Positions 9,671-17,465 of a stretch of DNA of 64,000 nt are shown in pieces; positions within the stretch are counted from its first letter, which is position 1; each line of letters opens with the position of its first letter. The stretch is taken from the NCBI GenBank assembly GCA_963844565.1, contig CAWJON010000002.1, positions 372,001 to 436,000 on the forward strand. The letters are read 5' to 3'. The notes under the pieces were generated by a model that saw only the letters and a list, made by a program, of their open reading frames with translations, made no database searches and was not told where the DNA came from. The translations under genes and the position numbers were made by a program. This stretch comes from JAFEDN01 sp963844565 (GTDB lineage: Bacteria; Pseudomonadota; Gammaproteobacteria; Coxiellales; Coxiellaceae).

Positions 9671-10498
9671 TTATCGGTTGCGATTTTCAATATCTCGTGT
9701 TTTAAAATCATTTCCTTCCTTAATTTGTAAATTTTTAGGCACAATCAGCCGCCATTTATTAACAATTTTTCCGGTTTTTAATGAAGGGTCCAAATAAATA
9801 AAGCCTTGAGTTATTTTCGCTTTGCACAAACGAGTCAGCAAATGACTTTCTCCTAAAAATTTTTCTGCTAAAAAACCTAAACGTTTAAAGACAGCACCAC
9901 TTTGAAATCGTTCGGCATAGCTGGCAAGTTGTTCAGGTTGATGATGATTACTCTGACAGTAAGCAATAAAGCAGTCAATAACGTGTTGCATTCCACCACC
10001 AAGCTGCGGATTGTAAAGCATATCTAAAATGGTTTTGTGCGGATCAGAAATAAGAATTTTTTTGTTTTTTCTCCAAACTGTCTCTGTCCCAAAGTTCAAT
10101 ATAATTGGAATATGGGTTACAACAAAAGAAATTTGATGGATTTGCTGTTTTTTGTGTGGCACTACTCGTTCAGTGAGTACACAAATATCTCTAAATATTT
10201 GTTCAGTCATATCCCAATGTTCTGCTGCTGACCACCCACCGATGTAACCCGGCGCGTAAATATCAGGAATGATCGACCAGGGATCTTCTAATGTTTGGTC
10301 TGAACTTTGTGCTTCGATAGGCACTAATGCATAGAGGCCACGGCGAATACGACTCAATCGGCCTTGCTTTGACCAACGAAATAAGGACTTAGCAGCTTCC
10401 TTATTAGAAATGCCAAGGGTAGTTGCGGCAGCCGAAACGGTAAAAGTTTCACCAAGCTCCCGGATAAGCTTACGTATTTTTAGGTTAATCTGAGTCAT
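9671..10498 (-). CDS. AbiEi-type antitoxin / transcriptional autoregulator
   Basis: 275 residues. In AbiE-like type IV toxin-antitoxin systems this protein neutralises the toxin without complex formation and represses its own promoter. Visible: an N-terminal winged-helix domain (about residues 1-55, VSAAATTLGISNKEAAKSLF then GRLSRIRRGLYALVP), a middle segment with PGYIGGWSAAEHW, and a C-terminal antitoxin domain to about residue 262. The last nine or so residues (TRDIENRNR) look like the former N-terminus of the toxin gene, so a small frameshift in the A-rich junction (9674-9705) probably fused them on. The toxin gene follows in the same frame but is degraded. A palindrome upstream (10513-10551) is a good candidate operator. 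Family assignment is strong; present function is uncertain because the toxin is dead. Confidence 0.85.
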   Translation of the reverse strand: MTQINLKIRKLIRELGETFTVSAAATTLGISNKEAAKSLFRWSKQGRLSRIRRGLYALVPIEAQSSDQTLEDPWSIIPDIYAPGYIGGWSAAEHWDMTEQIFRDICVLTERVVPHKKQQIHQISFVVTHIPIILNFGTETVWRKNKKILISDPHKTILDMLYNPQLGGGMQHVIDCFIAYCQSNHHQPEQLASYAERFQSGAVFKRLGFLAEKFLGESHLLTRLCKAKITQGFIYLDPSLKTGKIVNKWRLIVPKNLQIKEGNDFKTRDIENRNR

Positions 10499-10512
10499 GA
10501 TAATTACATTAT

Positions 10513-10551
10513 AAATTTAATAGTTCACTAAAATAAGGAACTATTCAATTT
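10513..10551. promoter_or_regulatory. Inverted repeat, candidate AbiEi operator
   Basis: Arms AAATTTAATAGTTC (10513-10526) and GAACTATTCAATTT (10538-10551) pair at 13 of 14 positions around an 11 bp centre. A further half-site-like AAATAGTTCC lies near 10593. The repeat is 15 bp upstream of the antitoxin start, where AbiEi family regulators are known to bind inverted repeats. The sequence is seen directly; binding is inferred. Confidence 0.55.
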
Positions 10552-10673
10552 ATAATAGTGTAATTTTGACCAAAATGCTATAGTTAAAGTTAAATAGTTC
10601 CGCTATTTAATGAATTATTCAATTTCTAGTATTAGATATGTTGATGCAAATCGCCATATAAAATCAATTAATC

Positions 10674-11024
10674 ATGCTGAATTGTGTTGTAGATTTAGCT
10701 GAAAATGGTCATCAAGCCTTGGAGTGTATAGCTAAGAAAAATTACGATTTAATTTTTTTAGATATTGGGCTGCCGGATCTGAATGGTTGTGAGATTGCCC
10801 GGAAAATTCGCCATAATGATCACAACCTTAATCAGAATACCATCATCATCGGATTAATCACGCATGTTAGCATTGAAGATCAGCTCGTTTGTTTAGCAGC
10901 AGGAATGCAGCGTGTTTTAACAAAACCTCTACAAATGGAACAAGTACGCGAGGTGATTTCACGCTATGTTGGTCGGCACTGTCAATATTTATATTCTGAA
11001 GAACTCACTGATCTACAGCAATAA
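10674..11024 (+). pseudogene. Response-regulator receiver domain fragment
   Basis: 116 residues. It carries the phosphoacceptor motif LIFLDIGLPDLNG (Asp in the middle), a conserved Thr/Ser region (GLITHVS) and the Lys of beta-5 (LTKPLQ), followed by the terminal helix. The N-terminal beta-1 strand and the acidic pair that bind Mg2+ are missing: the frame closes at a TAA shortly before the ATG. VVDLAENGHQALE is typical of receiver domains at the C-terminus of hybrid sensor kinases. No kinase, output domain or partner is nearby, and no convincing ribosome binding site precedes the ATG. Most likely the remnant of a hybrid histidine kinase gene; a stand-alone protein could not be phosphorylated normally. 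Confidence 0.75.
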
Positions 11025-11070
11025 ATCCTAAAAACTCATGAATTTCTTGCTCAGTGGTCTAAAATATAAA

Positions 11071-11107
11071 ATTCGGACACTTATCGCTTAACTATAAGTG
11101 TCCGAAT
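11071..11107. repeat. Palindrome 1 upstream of AAA+ ATPase gene
   Basis: Perfect 14 bp inverted repeat, ATTCGGACACTTAT (11071-11084) and ATAAGTGTCCGAAT (11094-11107), around a 9 bp loop. The same arm sequence recurs in the second palindrome 18 bp downstream. Not followed by a T-tract, so not a typical terminator. Confidence 0.9.
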
Positions 11108-11125
11108 TAGTCAAGTTCTTGCATT

Positions 11126-11162
11126 ATTCGGACACTTATAATAAGATTATAAGTGTCCGAAT
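11126..11162. repeat. Palindrome 2 upstream of AAA+ ATPase gene
   Basis: Perfect 17 bp inverted repeat, ATTCGGACACTTATAAT (11126-11142) and its complement (11146-11162), with a 3 bp centre, ending 16 bp before the ATPase start codon. It shares the 14 bp arm with palindrome 1. Position suggests an operator, an RNA hairpin in the leader, or a target for the nuclease domain of the encoded protein. Confidence 0.9.
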
Positions 11163-11178
11163 AAACTGAGTATGAGTT

Positions 11179-12630
11179 ATGAAAAAATTAATAGGTCGAA
11201 AAAAAGAACAAATTGAATTGGAAGAAATTTATTCTTCCAGAAAACCAGAATTTGTTTTGATATATGGTAGACGTAGAATAGGGAAGACTTTCCTTATTAA
11301 AAAATTTTTCTTAAAGAAGCCCTGTGTGTTCTTTAATATTACCGGTATTAAAGATGGTATTCTTACGGAACAGTTAGCTGAGTTTACTAAATCTATAGGT
11401 GAATGTTTTTACCAGGGCGCGACTATTGCAGTACCTGATTCATGGATGAAAACTTTCGAGGAACTGAATAAAGCCATTTCCAGCCATAGTAAAAAACAAA
11501 AAATAGTTTTATTTATGGATGAATTTCCCTGGATGGCTACTAAAAGATCAAGATTGATCCAAGCATTAGAATATTATTGGAATCAGTATTGGAGCGATAA
11601 TGCTAACTTGAAGCTTGTTATATGTGGATCAAGTGCTGCATGGATTGTTAAAAAAATATTGTATCAAAAAGGCGGTCTGCACAACAGGGTGACAAGACAA
11701 ATTATTCTAAAACCATTTGACTTAATAGAGACTAGACAATTTTTGAAGGAAAATAATATAGAGCTGGACCTACCAAGTGTTCTCCAGCTCTATCTGGTTT
11801 TTGGAGGGGTTCCATTTTATTTAGAGCAACTTAAACGAAATCAATCCGTCGCATCTAATATTAACAATTTGTGCTTTAAAGAAAATAGTATACTGTTTAA
11901 TGAGTTTGATAAATTATTTCAGTCATTGTTTGATAATTACAACGATTATTTATCCCTCGTAAAAATAATTGGTCAAGTACCGTACGGTATATCTCGAGCT
12001 GATGTAGAGTTGAGGTCAAAAACATTTGGTGGTCGTCTTACTGAGCGTTTAAAAGATTTGGAAACGGCAGGATTTATTAAATCATTTTTGCCACTTCTGC
12101 ATCAGAAGTATGGAACTTATTATAGAATATTTGATGAATTCTGTTATTTTTATTTAAAGTGGATTGAGCCGGAACAATCAACTTTGCTAACCTTAGTGCC
12201 AGATCATAATTATTGGAGTCAGATATTGAAAAGTCAGAGTTATCGCTCTTGGTCAGGTTATGCATTTGAAATGTTATGCTACAAACATATTTCCTATATT
12301 AAAAGAGAGTTAAATATTTTGGACGATGCAAGAGTTGGAGCATGGCGTTACGACTCAAGAAAAAATGCTGAGGAAAAAGGTGCTCAAATTGATTTATTGT
12401 TTGATCAAAGTGATTCAATCATGCTCTGTGAAATTAAATATACAGAAAAACCTTTCTCTATAGATAAAAAATATGCAGAAGACTTATCCAGAAAAATTGA
12501 AATATTTAAAAAAATTACCAAAACTAAGAAACAAGTATTTTTAGCTTTGATTTCGGCAAATGAGATAAAAGCTAATCAATATTTTCAAAATTTGGTTAGC
12601 AAAGTCGTTGTTGTCGAACATTTTTTTTAA
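11179..12630 (+). CDS. AAA+ ATPase with C-terminal DUF234 nuclease-like domain
   Basis: 483 residues, in the archaeal-type ATPase family found scattered in bacteria. The N-terminus LIGRKKEQIELEEIY leads into Walker A GRRRIGKT (residues 30-37) and Walker B IVLFMDE (109-115), with a sensor-like CGSSAAW (149-155). A winged-helix segment lies at about 255-310 (PYGISRADVELRSK). The C-terminal DUF234 region has E364 in YAFEMLC, D405 in AQIDLLF and E418-x-K420 in LCEIKYT, the pattern of a PD-(D/E)xK nuclease fold. Family function is unknown; roles in DNA transactions or defence have been suggested from context. The gene stands alone and is preceded by two long palindromes. It is intact, with a weak GAG ribosome site. 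Confidence 0.88.
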   Translation: MKKLIGRKKEQIELEEIYSSRKPEFVLIYGRRRIGKTFLIKKFFLKKPCVFFNITGIKDGILTEQLAEFTKSIGECFYQGATIAVPDSWMKTFEELNKAISSHSKKQKIVLFMDEFPWMATKRSRLIQALEYYWNQYWSDNANLKLVICGSSAAWIVKKILYQKGGLHNRVTRQIILKPFDLIETRQFLKENNIELDLPSVLQLYLVFGGVPFYLEQLKRNQSVASNINNLCFKENSILFNEFDKLFQSLFDNYNDYLSLVKIIGQVPYGISRADVELRSKTFGGRLTERLKDLETAGFIKSFLPLLHQKYGTYYRIFDEFCYFYLKWIEPEQSTLLTLVPDHNYWSQILKSQSYRSWSGYAFEMLCYKHISYIKRELNILDDARVGAWRYDSRKNAEEKGAQIDLLFDQSDSIMLCEIKYTEKPFSIDKKYAEDLSRKIEIFKKITKTKKQVFLALISANEIKANQYFQNLVSKVVVVEHFF

Positions 12631-12631
12631 T

Positions 12632-13552
12632 TCATTTTTTTAGATTAACATTTAAATCAATCGTGGCATTAAAAACGATGACTGCATTGCCAATGATTGT
12701 TACTTTTTGTGGTAGACCCTCTTTAATTGCGACCATGACGCGAACTTGCCCTTTACGACCTACGGCTTCACCTTGAATTCCCAGAAACTCAAAGGTATCT
12801 CCAGTCGTCCTAACCAGTTTATGTTGCACCAAATAAGCCCCTAAAGGGCCATTCGCATTGCCAGTAACCGGATCTTCAGCAATGCCAATTGCTGGAGCAA
12901 ACATGCGACCATGAACAGGCCCGCCATCGCTAATTTTTTCCAGAGTAAAAACAAAGAAACCATTACAACCAGTTTGTGCGCTTAATTGTTTTAATCGAGA
13001 TAAATCTGGTTGTATGCCTTGTAAGGTTTCATTATGCTTAATACCAATCATTATTTTGGAATGGCCAGTAGATACGATCTGAATAGGGCAGCGAGCATCC
13101 AGGTCTTTTCTTGATAAACCGATTGCCGAGATAATTTCATTCTGAATAGTGGGTAAAAACGGTTCTTCAAAACTGATCGCACCTTGTGTCATGGCAATGG
13201 AATAATCATCGTTATCAGGAATAATTTCAATCGGCATTAATCCCGCCGCAGTTTTTTGGATAATGACACAATTGCCAAGTTTGTGTTGATGAGCGCGAAC
13301 ATAATGTGCCGCTATCGTTGCATGCCCGCAAGAAGGAACTTCTGTAGTTGGTGTGAAAAATCTGATGTGAACATCGTGATCAGGCGTATTAGCCGAAAAG
13401 ACAAAAGCTGTTTCTGAGTTATTTAATTCACGAGCAATCAATTTCATATTAGCTTCGCTCAAGCCATCTGCAGAGGGTACAACGCCAGCCGGATTACCTT
13501 TGAATAGTTCTTTAGTGAAAGAATCAACTTGATAAAGGTTATATTTCCTCAT
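12632..13552 (-). CDS. PhzF-family isomerase/epimerase-like protein
   Basis: 306 residues from the ATG at 13552, chosen because GGAG lies five bases upstream and homologues begin RKYNLYQVDSFT; an upstream in-frame ATG at 13573 lacks this. PhzF-fold proteins have two similar lobes with the active site between them. Visible: FKGNPAGVV, the catalytic Glu in NNSETAFVF (about residue 47), CGHATIAAHYV, and in the second lobe EDPVTGNANGPLGAYLV. Homologues isomerise small metabolites; the substrate here is unknown, and no phenazine genes are nearby. It converges closely on the ATPase gene (1 bp between stops). A deleted second copy lies at 16431-16742. Confidence 0.9.
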   Translation of the reverse strand: MRKYNLYQVDSFTKELFKGNPAGVVPSADGLSEANMKLIARELNNSETAFVFSANTPDHDVHIRFFTPTTEVPSCGHATIAAHYVRAHQHKLGNCVIIQKTAAGLMPIEIIPDNDDYSIAMTQGAISFEEPFLPTIQNEIISAIGLSRKDLDARCPIQIVSTGHSKIMIGIKHNETLQGIQPDLSRLKQLSAQTGCNGFFVFTLEKISDGGPVHGRMFAPAIGIAEDPVTGNANGPLGAYLVQHKLVRTTGDTFEFLGIQGEAVGRKGQVRVMVAIKEGLPQKVTIIGNAVIVFNATIDLNVNLKK

Positions 13553-13725
13553 TATTACTCCGCAATAGAACAAAAATAATATTAACCTTACCGGAAATCT
13601 ACAAGCAATGATAGGCGCCTATGAGGAGAGAAACCCTAAAAAGGAAAAAGAAGCTGAGAATTTTAATAATAACGAGGGCACAACAAGTTGAAGAGCAAGT
13701 TTATCAACCTGCTTCATTTCAATGA

Positions 13726-13971
13726 TTAAGGTCTAAATTTATCTAATCCCGCGACTAAATCTTCAATATAAGAATCAGAATCTGTACCTGACGTTTGGTT
13801 TTGACCTTCGGATACTGGTTTCTTATCCGCTTGTTTACAAAGCTCTTCTATTCGGGCAAGAACCATCAACGATTCCTCTTCAATTTGGCTCGTTTTGTTC
13901 CCTGAGTTTAAAATTGTAAATTGAGATGCCGACAACTGCTCGTTGCTGTCTGGTTTTCTTTTCCCATCCAT
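13726..13971 (-). CDS. Small hydrophilic hypothetical protein
   Basis: 81 residues, not recognised. A strong ribosome site (GGTGGAG, two to eight bases before the ATG at 13971) supports it as real. Charged, Ser/Gln-rich, no signal peptide or membrane segment; one predicted helix (IEEESLMVLARIEELCKQA) in the middle and an acidic stretch near the end. Divergent from the TPR gene at 14168, with about 200 bp between them that could hold both promoters. Confidence 0.6.
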   Translation of the reverse strand: MDGKRKPDSNEQLSASQFTILNSGNKTSQIEEESLMVLARIEELCKQADKKPVSEGQNQTSGTDSDSYIEDLVAGLDKFRP

Positions 13972-14167
13972 ATCTCCACCTCGATTAAATTAGACCTTCC
14001 CTCTATTTTACAAGCCAGTTATTAAGGAAAGCTTAAATCCATGGACCACTCGAACTTCTAGTAGTATGAATAAGAAATAAATAGATTACCCTTAGTTGAT
14101 ACTTTACACATTAGGAAAAGAGAGCTATTCTCAATGCTAATTTTTTAAAACATAAAAGGATATACTA

Positions 14168-15214
14168 ATGGTAAGAAATGAGAATGATGAAGTTAAAACT
14201 GGAGGAATAGGAAGCTTCCGACTAAATAGTCTTCTAAATTTTGAAATTAAAGCAGACTGGGAAATTACAGAAAAGCATTCCTTCGAGTATTTAGATAAAC
14301 GCGCATCTGAAAGTTTTTCAAGGCAAGACTATGTAACTTGTTTAAATTATTTAAATCGGGCGCTGGTGTTATCTTCTCAAATAAAAGGTCAAATAGAAGG
14401 TCAAATAAATTTGGTCGACTTACATTTTAATATCAGTAACGTTTGCTTCATACTAAAAAAATATAAGCAAGCGGAAGAAAACTTTATTAACGGCTTAGCA
14501 ATTGAAATTAAACAGTTGGGAAGGGGGCATTCAAAAATAGCTGATCGATATAAAGAAATAGCAAATATATTCTATTCACACAATAATAAAGAAAAATATT
14601 TTTGCTATCTTGCTAAACGTTACGAAATTTTAAGTAGAAATGAACTTAAGGTAAGTCTTTTTAAAGCCGCTGACTATCAAGTAAAACTAGCAAAGTGTTA
14701 TTTTTCTATGGATGCAGTTAATTCTGCAATTGCAGCTTATCAACGGGCCTTAGCTATATATCTTAAATGTAAGGATAACTCGTTAGGTTCTCGTGTTATA
14801 AACAAAGTAATAAAAGTTCTAAATAAGTTGGGCAAGATTCATTTTGATTTGGGGAACTTCGCCATAGCTTTAGACTACCACCAAAAGGCGCTCAAACTCC
14901 AAACTACTATTCATTTTGGGGAACAAAGCATGGATTCTGCCCATACCCATTATTATATGGGCCTCACTTATGAGAAATTAGGAAGGATAAATGTCGCAAT
15001 TACTTCGCACAAAACTGCAATAGCCATTCTCAATTCTTTTAAGAATGAAAAATATGCCGGACGCTTAGAGCAATATCATGTGAAGCTCAAGGCTTTAGAG
15101 CAACCGCAATATAGATTGTTTCCAACTTTAAGTTGTTGTCTGAGTATTTTTCAACGATGTAAAAAAAATGAGGTAAGCGCTGAAGAAAAATTACCAATGC
15201 TAAGAAAAGATTAA
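14168..15214 (+). CDS. Tetratricopeptide-repeat protein
   Basis: 348 residues. At least five TPR-like helix pairs span about residues 48-310, for example YVTCLNYLNRALVLSSQ, YKQAEENFINGLAIE, VNSAIAAYQRALAIYLK, FAIALDYHQKALKLQ and INVAITSHKTAIAIL. TPR arrays bind partner proteins; no enzymatic domain is seen. The C-terminus leaves the repeat pattern and is Cys-containing (LSCCLSIFQRC). Start: ATG at 14168 with AAAGGA upstream. No signal peptide. It lies in a group with a Sel1-repeat gene, both typical of host-interaction repertoires in intracellular gammaproteobacteria; that role is inference. Confidence 0.8.
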   Translation: MVRNENDEVKTGGIGSFRLNSLLNFEIKADWEITEKHSFEYLDKRASESFSRQDYVTCLNYLNRALVLSSQIKGQIEGQINLVDLHFNISNVCFILKKYKQAEENFINGLAIEIKQLGRGHSKIADRYKEIANIFYSHNNKEKYFCYLAKRYEILSRNELKVSLFKAADYQVKLAKCYFSMDAVNSAIAAYQRALAIYLKCKDNSLGSRVINKVIKVLNKLGKIHFDLGNFAIALDYHQKALKLQTTIHFGEQSMDSAHTHYYMGLTYEKLGRINVAITSHKTAIAILNSFKNEKYAGRLEQYHVKLKALEQPQYRLFPTLSCCLSIFQRCKKNEVSAEEKLPMLRKD

Positions 15215-15245
15215 TTATTTGTTTGCGAATTAATTTTAAATGCCT

Positions 15246-16343
15246 TTATTTTCCTAATTGTACATAAGAATTTATATTATCGGATTTGCCTAAAGACCCT
15301 TCGGGTTTTGGGTATGTGAAGGCATTTGGATTTGCTTTCCCGCCTGGCAGTAAGAAAGAGTGCGCTGGATAAGTTGCATGTATTGCGCTCAGAACTTCTT
15401 GAGTGATATGAGTAGGTATTTCTAAGGTTTTATAACACTCATAAATTACAGTTCCTTGGAATTTTGATGCTAATTCAGGGCGCATATAACATCTTTGAAG
15501 ATTAACTAAGCAACGATTTCTCGAGTCCTCAGAGATATTGACATACCTTATGGCTATTAGATAATGTTCGATTGCCTTGGATCTATCCGGTTTTACTTCT
15601 ATCCCGAATTCATGACATTCACCCAAATAAATATGCGCATGAATATGATCTAGCTGAGCAGCTCTTTGTAGATAGTTGATTCCTCGCCGATCTCCATGGA
15701 TAAGGTAATGATGGCCGAGTTGTAATAAAGCGGGAGCATAGTTTAGCTCTGCAGCTTTTTCCCATAATCCTATTAATTTCTGGATAGTTCCTGATTTTAT
15801 TGAACGTTGACTTTTTTTTATGAGCAAGCAAGCTTGGTTCATATAGCTTTCTGCTTGCGCATGTTTTTCTTCTATCGTGCGAGATTCGCTTAATTTGGGA
15901 ATTTCTGTGGTTGTTTTGACTTCTTTTTTTTCCATCCATTCTAATTGGAATGCGAGCTCATGAGCTATTTTATTTCCGTGTAAGGCTGCCTTCCATAAAT
16001 GCTCCTTAGTTTCTTTCAATGCTATAGTTCCAGAGTCATATTGATCACTACTGTTTTGTTGCAAAGACGATAGTTTTTCTTCATTTAATCTCTTAAGCAC
16101 TTTTTCTAATCCTTTTAAATATTCATTTTGCATAAGAATTATAAATGCTGCGTATAGTTGTGCCGCTTCTTGGTAATGAGGGCCTTGATTTAAAGCGGTT
16201 AAACAAAAATGGGTTAAGGCTTTAGCAAACGTACCCTGCGCTAATTCAAAATAGCCTTCTCCGAAGGCGGGGGAATTAAAAACTAATTTTTCTCTTTCAG
16301 TTTGTAATTTTGCATCAAATGCCACTTTAATTTCTTCTTTCAT
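15246..16343 (-). CDS. Sel1-like repeat protein
   Basis: 365 residues. The N-terminal half is helical (FGEGYFELAQGTFAKALTHFCL). The second half has Sel1/TPR-like units: LWEKAAELNYAPALLQLGHHYL, GINYLQRAAQLDHIHAHIYLGECHEFG and KAIEHYLIAIRY, spanning about residues 190-280. Sel1 proteins act as scaffolds, and some are effectors in Legionellales. Start: ATG at 16343 with AGGGAAA upstream. It converges on the TPR gene with a 31 bp gap. Fragments of a second copy survive at about 17345-17465, so this gene was part of a duplicated block with phzF. Confidence 0.78.
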   Translation of the reverse strand: MKEEIKVAFDAKLQTEREKLVFNSPAFGEGYFELAQGTFAKALTHFCLTALNQGPHYQEAAQLYAAFIILMQNEYLKGLEKVLKRLNEEKLSSLQQNSSDQYDSGTIALKETKEHLWKAALHGNKIAHELAFQLEWMEKKEVKTTTEIPKLSESRTIEEKHAQAESYMNQACLLIKKSQRSIKSGTIQKLIGLWEKAAELNYAPALLQLGHHYLIHGDRRGINYLQRAAQLDHIHAHIYLGECHEFGIEVKPDRSKAIEHYLIAIRYVNISEDSRNRCLVNLQRCYMRPELASKFQGTVIYECYKTLEIPTHITQEVLSAIHATYPAHSFLLPGGKANPNAFTYPKPEGSLGKSDNINSYVQLGK

Positions 16344-16430
16344 GGTAATGTTTCCCTGTTAGAAACCGAATTCGGTTAGCTCTGGATACTAAGGTAGAAA
16401 TATTAAGGTAATCTTAACAATACAGTCCCT

Positions 16431-16742
16431 CTATTGTTCATAAATCGGTTTGAGAGAAGATAAATTAATATTTAACTCAATCATGGCATTAAAAACGATG
16501 ACTGCATTGCCAGTAACTGGATCTTCAGCAATACCAATTGCTGGAGCAAACATGCGACCATGAACAGGTCCATCATCGCTCATTTTTTCCAGAGTAAAAA
16601 CAAAGAAACTATTACAACCAGTTTGTGCACTTAATTGTTTTAAACGAGATAAATCTGGCTGTATGCCTTGCAAGGTTTCATTATGCTTAATACCAATCAT
16701 TATTTTGGAATGGCCAGTAGATACGATCTGAATAGGACAGCT
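16431..16742 (-). pseudogene. Second copy of phzF-like gene, N-terminus lost and internally deleted
   Basis: Near-identical to 12632-13105 of the intact copy over two blocks. It retains MIGIKHNETLQGIQPDL through EDPVTGNA, then jumps directly to VIVFNAMIE. The missing 171 bp corresponds to 12684-12854 of the intact gene, bounded by the 9 bp direct repeat GCATTGCCA (12684-12692 and 12855-12863), so deletion by short-repeat recombination or slippage is clear. Because 171 is divisible by three the frame stays open. Homology continues to about 16740 and then stops, so the first half of the protein is lost and no function is expected. Confidence 0.88.
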
Positions 16743-16799
16743 CTTCTACATAGAGGAACTATCTTATTTGATCAATGATCCTGCATAAAATTTTATGCC

Positions 16800-17201
16800 T
16801 TAATCATTTGTCTCGCAAATAAATCCTTTGTTTGTTTGCGAATCAATTTTACAAGAGGTTATTTTTGGTGTGTGAGTATAAAAACCATAGCGCTTATCGC
16901 CAGAGCCACCCACACAACGGAGATCTATGCCTTTGTAAGATTGACTAATCTCGGAGAAGTAATCTTGATCGTTTGCGGTAGAAACTTCTAGACTAGGTTG
17001 GCTTTGCCAGCTTGACCATTCGAAACCGTCGCTGGTTGTTTTATATCCGGTGGTGAGGGTTGCTTTTACTGTTGGGCAAGCAATGGTCATTGTTTTTGCG
17101 AATGCGTTACCATAACTAAACAAAAAGATTATTGACAGTAAACCACAAATTTTTGCAGTTGATCTCAAAAATTTGGCTTGAAAGTGAGTAGCATACACCA
17201 T
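16800..17201 (-). CDS. Small secreted hypothetical protein
   Basis: 133 residues, not recognised. A long basic N-terminus (to about residue 17) precedes a hydrophobic signal segment (ICGLLSIIFLFSYGNAFA) and a probable signal peptidase site after AFA, giving a mature protein of about 97 residues with four cysteines (ACPT, LRCVGG, TSCKID, FICETND) that could form two disulfides. Its layout (Cys-Pro start, WSSWQSQP) resembles the secreted proteins at 26138-26446 and 55133-55606, so a loose family may exist. It sits between the eroded second copies of phzF and the Sel1 gene. Likely periplasmic or exported. Confidence 0.6.
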   Translation of the reverse strand: MVYATHFQAKFLRSTAKICGLLSIIFLFSYGNAFAKTMTIACPTVKATLTTGYKTTSDGFEWSSWQSQPSLEVSTANDQDYFSEISQSYKGIDLRCVGGSGDKRYGFYTHTPKITSCKIDSQTNKGFICETND

Positions 17202-17344
17202 TTTAAGTCTCCTATAACAGACACAATAAGGAACGCGTTGCTATTAAATGTAGCACAAATTACGGTTATTCTCATAATCCAAGTTTCATTGGAGAAATGG
17301 CTCATCTTTTATCCAATTCGTCTGATGAGTTATTGGGCTCTAAA

Positions 17345-17465
17345 TACTTACAATGTATTGGAATTAACTTTTGCACCTGGAAGTAGGTTCAGTACCTTTT
17401 GAGTGGTATGAGTAGGTATTTTGATGCTAACTAAGAGCTCATATATATTGATCACTACAGTTTTG
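17345..17465 (-). pseudogene. Eroded remnant of a second Sel1-repeat gene
   Basis: Short segments match the intact Sel1 gene in the same order and orientation. GAGTGGTATGAGTAGGTATT (17401-17420) matches 15401-15420, TTTGATGCTAACTAAGAGCTCATAT matches the region near 15462-15487, and TTGATCACTACAGTTTTGTTG matches 16051-16072. The intervening sequence, including about 560 bp, has been deleted. No coding capacity remains. Together with the phzF copy it shows that a block containing both genes was duplicated and then decayed. Confidence 0.65.

Noticed and set aside
12632..13552. Phenazine biosynthesis locus
   Set aside because: Only a PhzF-fold homologue is present; no other phz genes are in the window, and PhzF-like proteins are widespread without phenazines.
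14168..15214. CAAX-like end on the TPR protein
   Set aside because: Its Cys residues (SCCLS) are about 25 residues from the C-terminus, which ends LRKD, so it is not a prenylation box.
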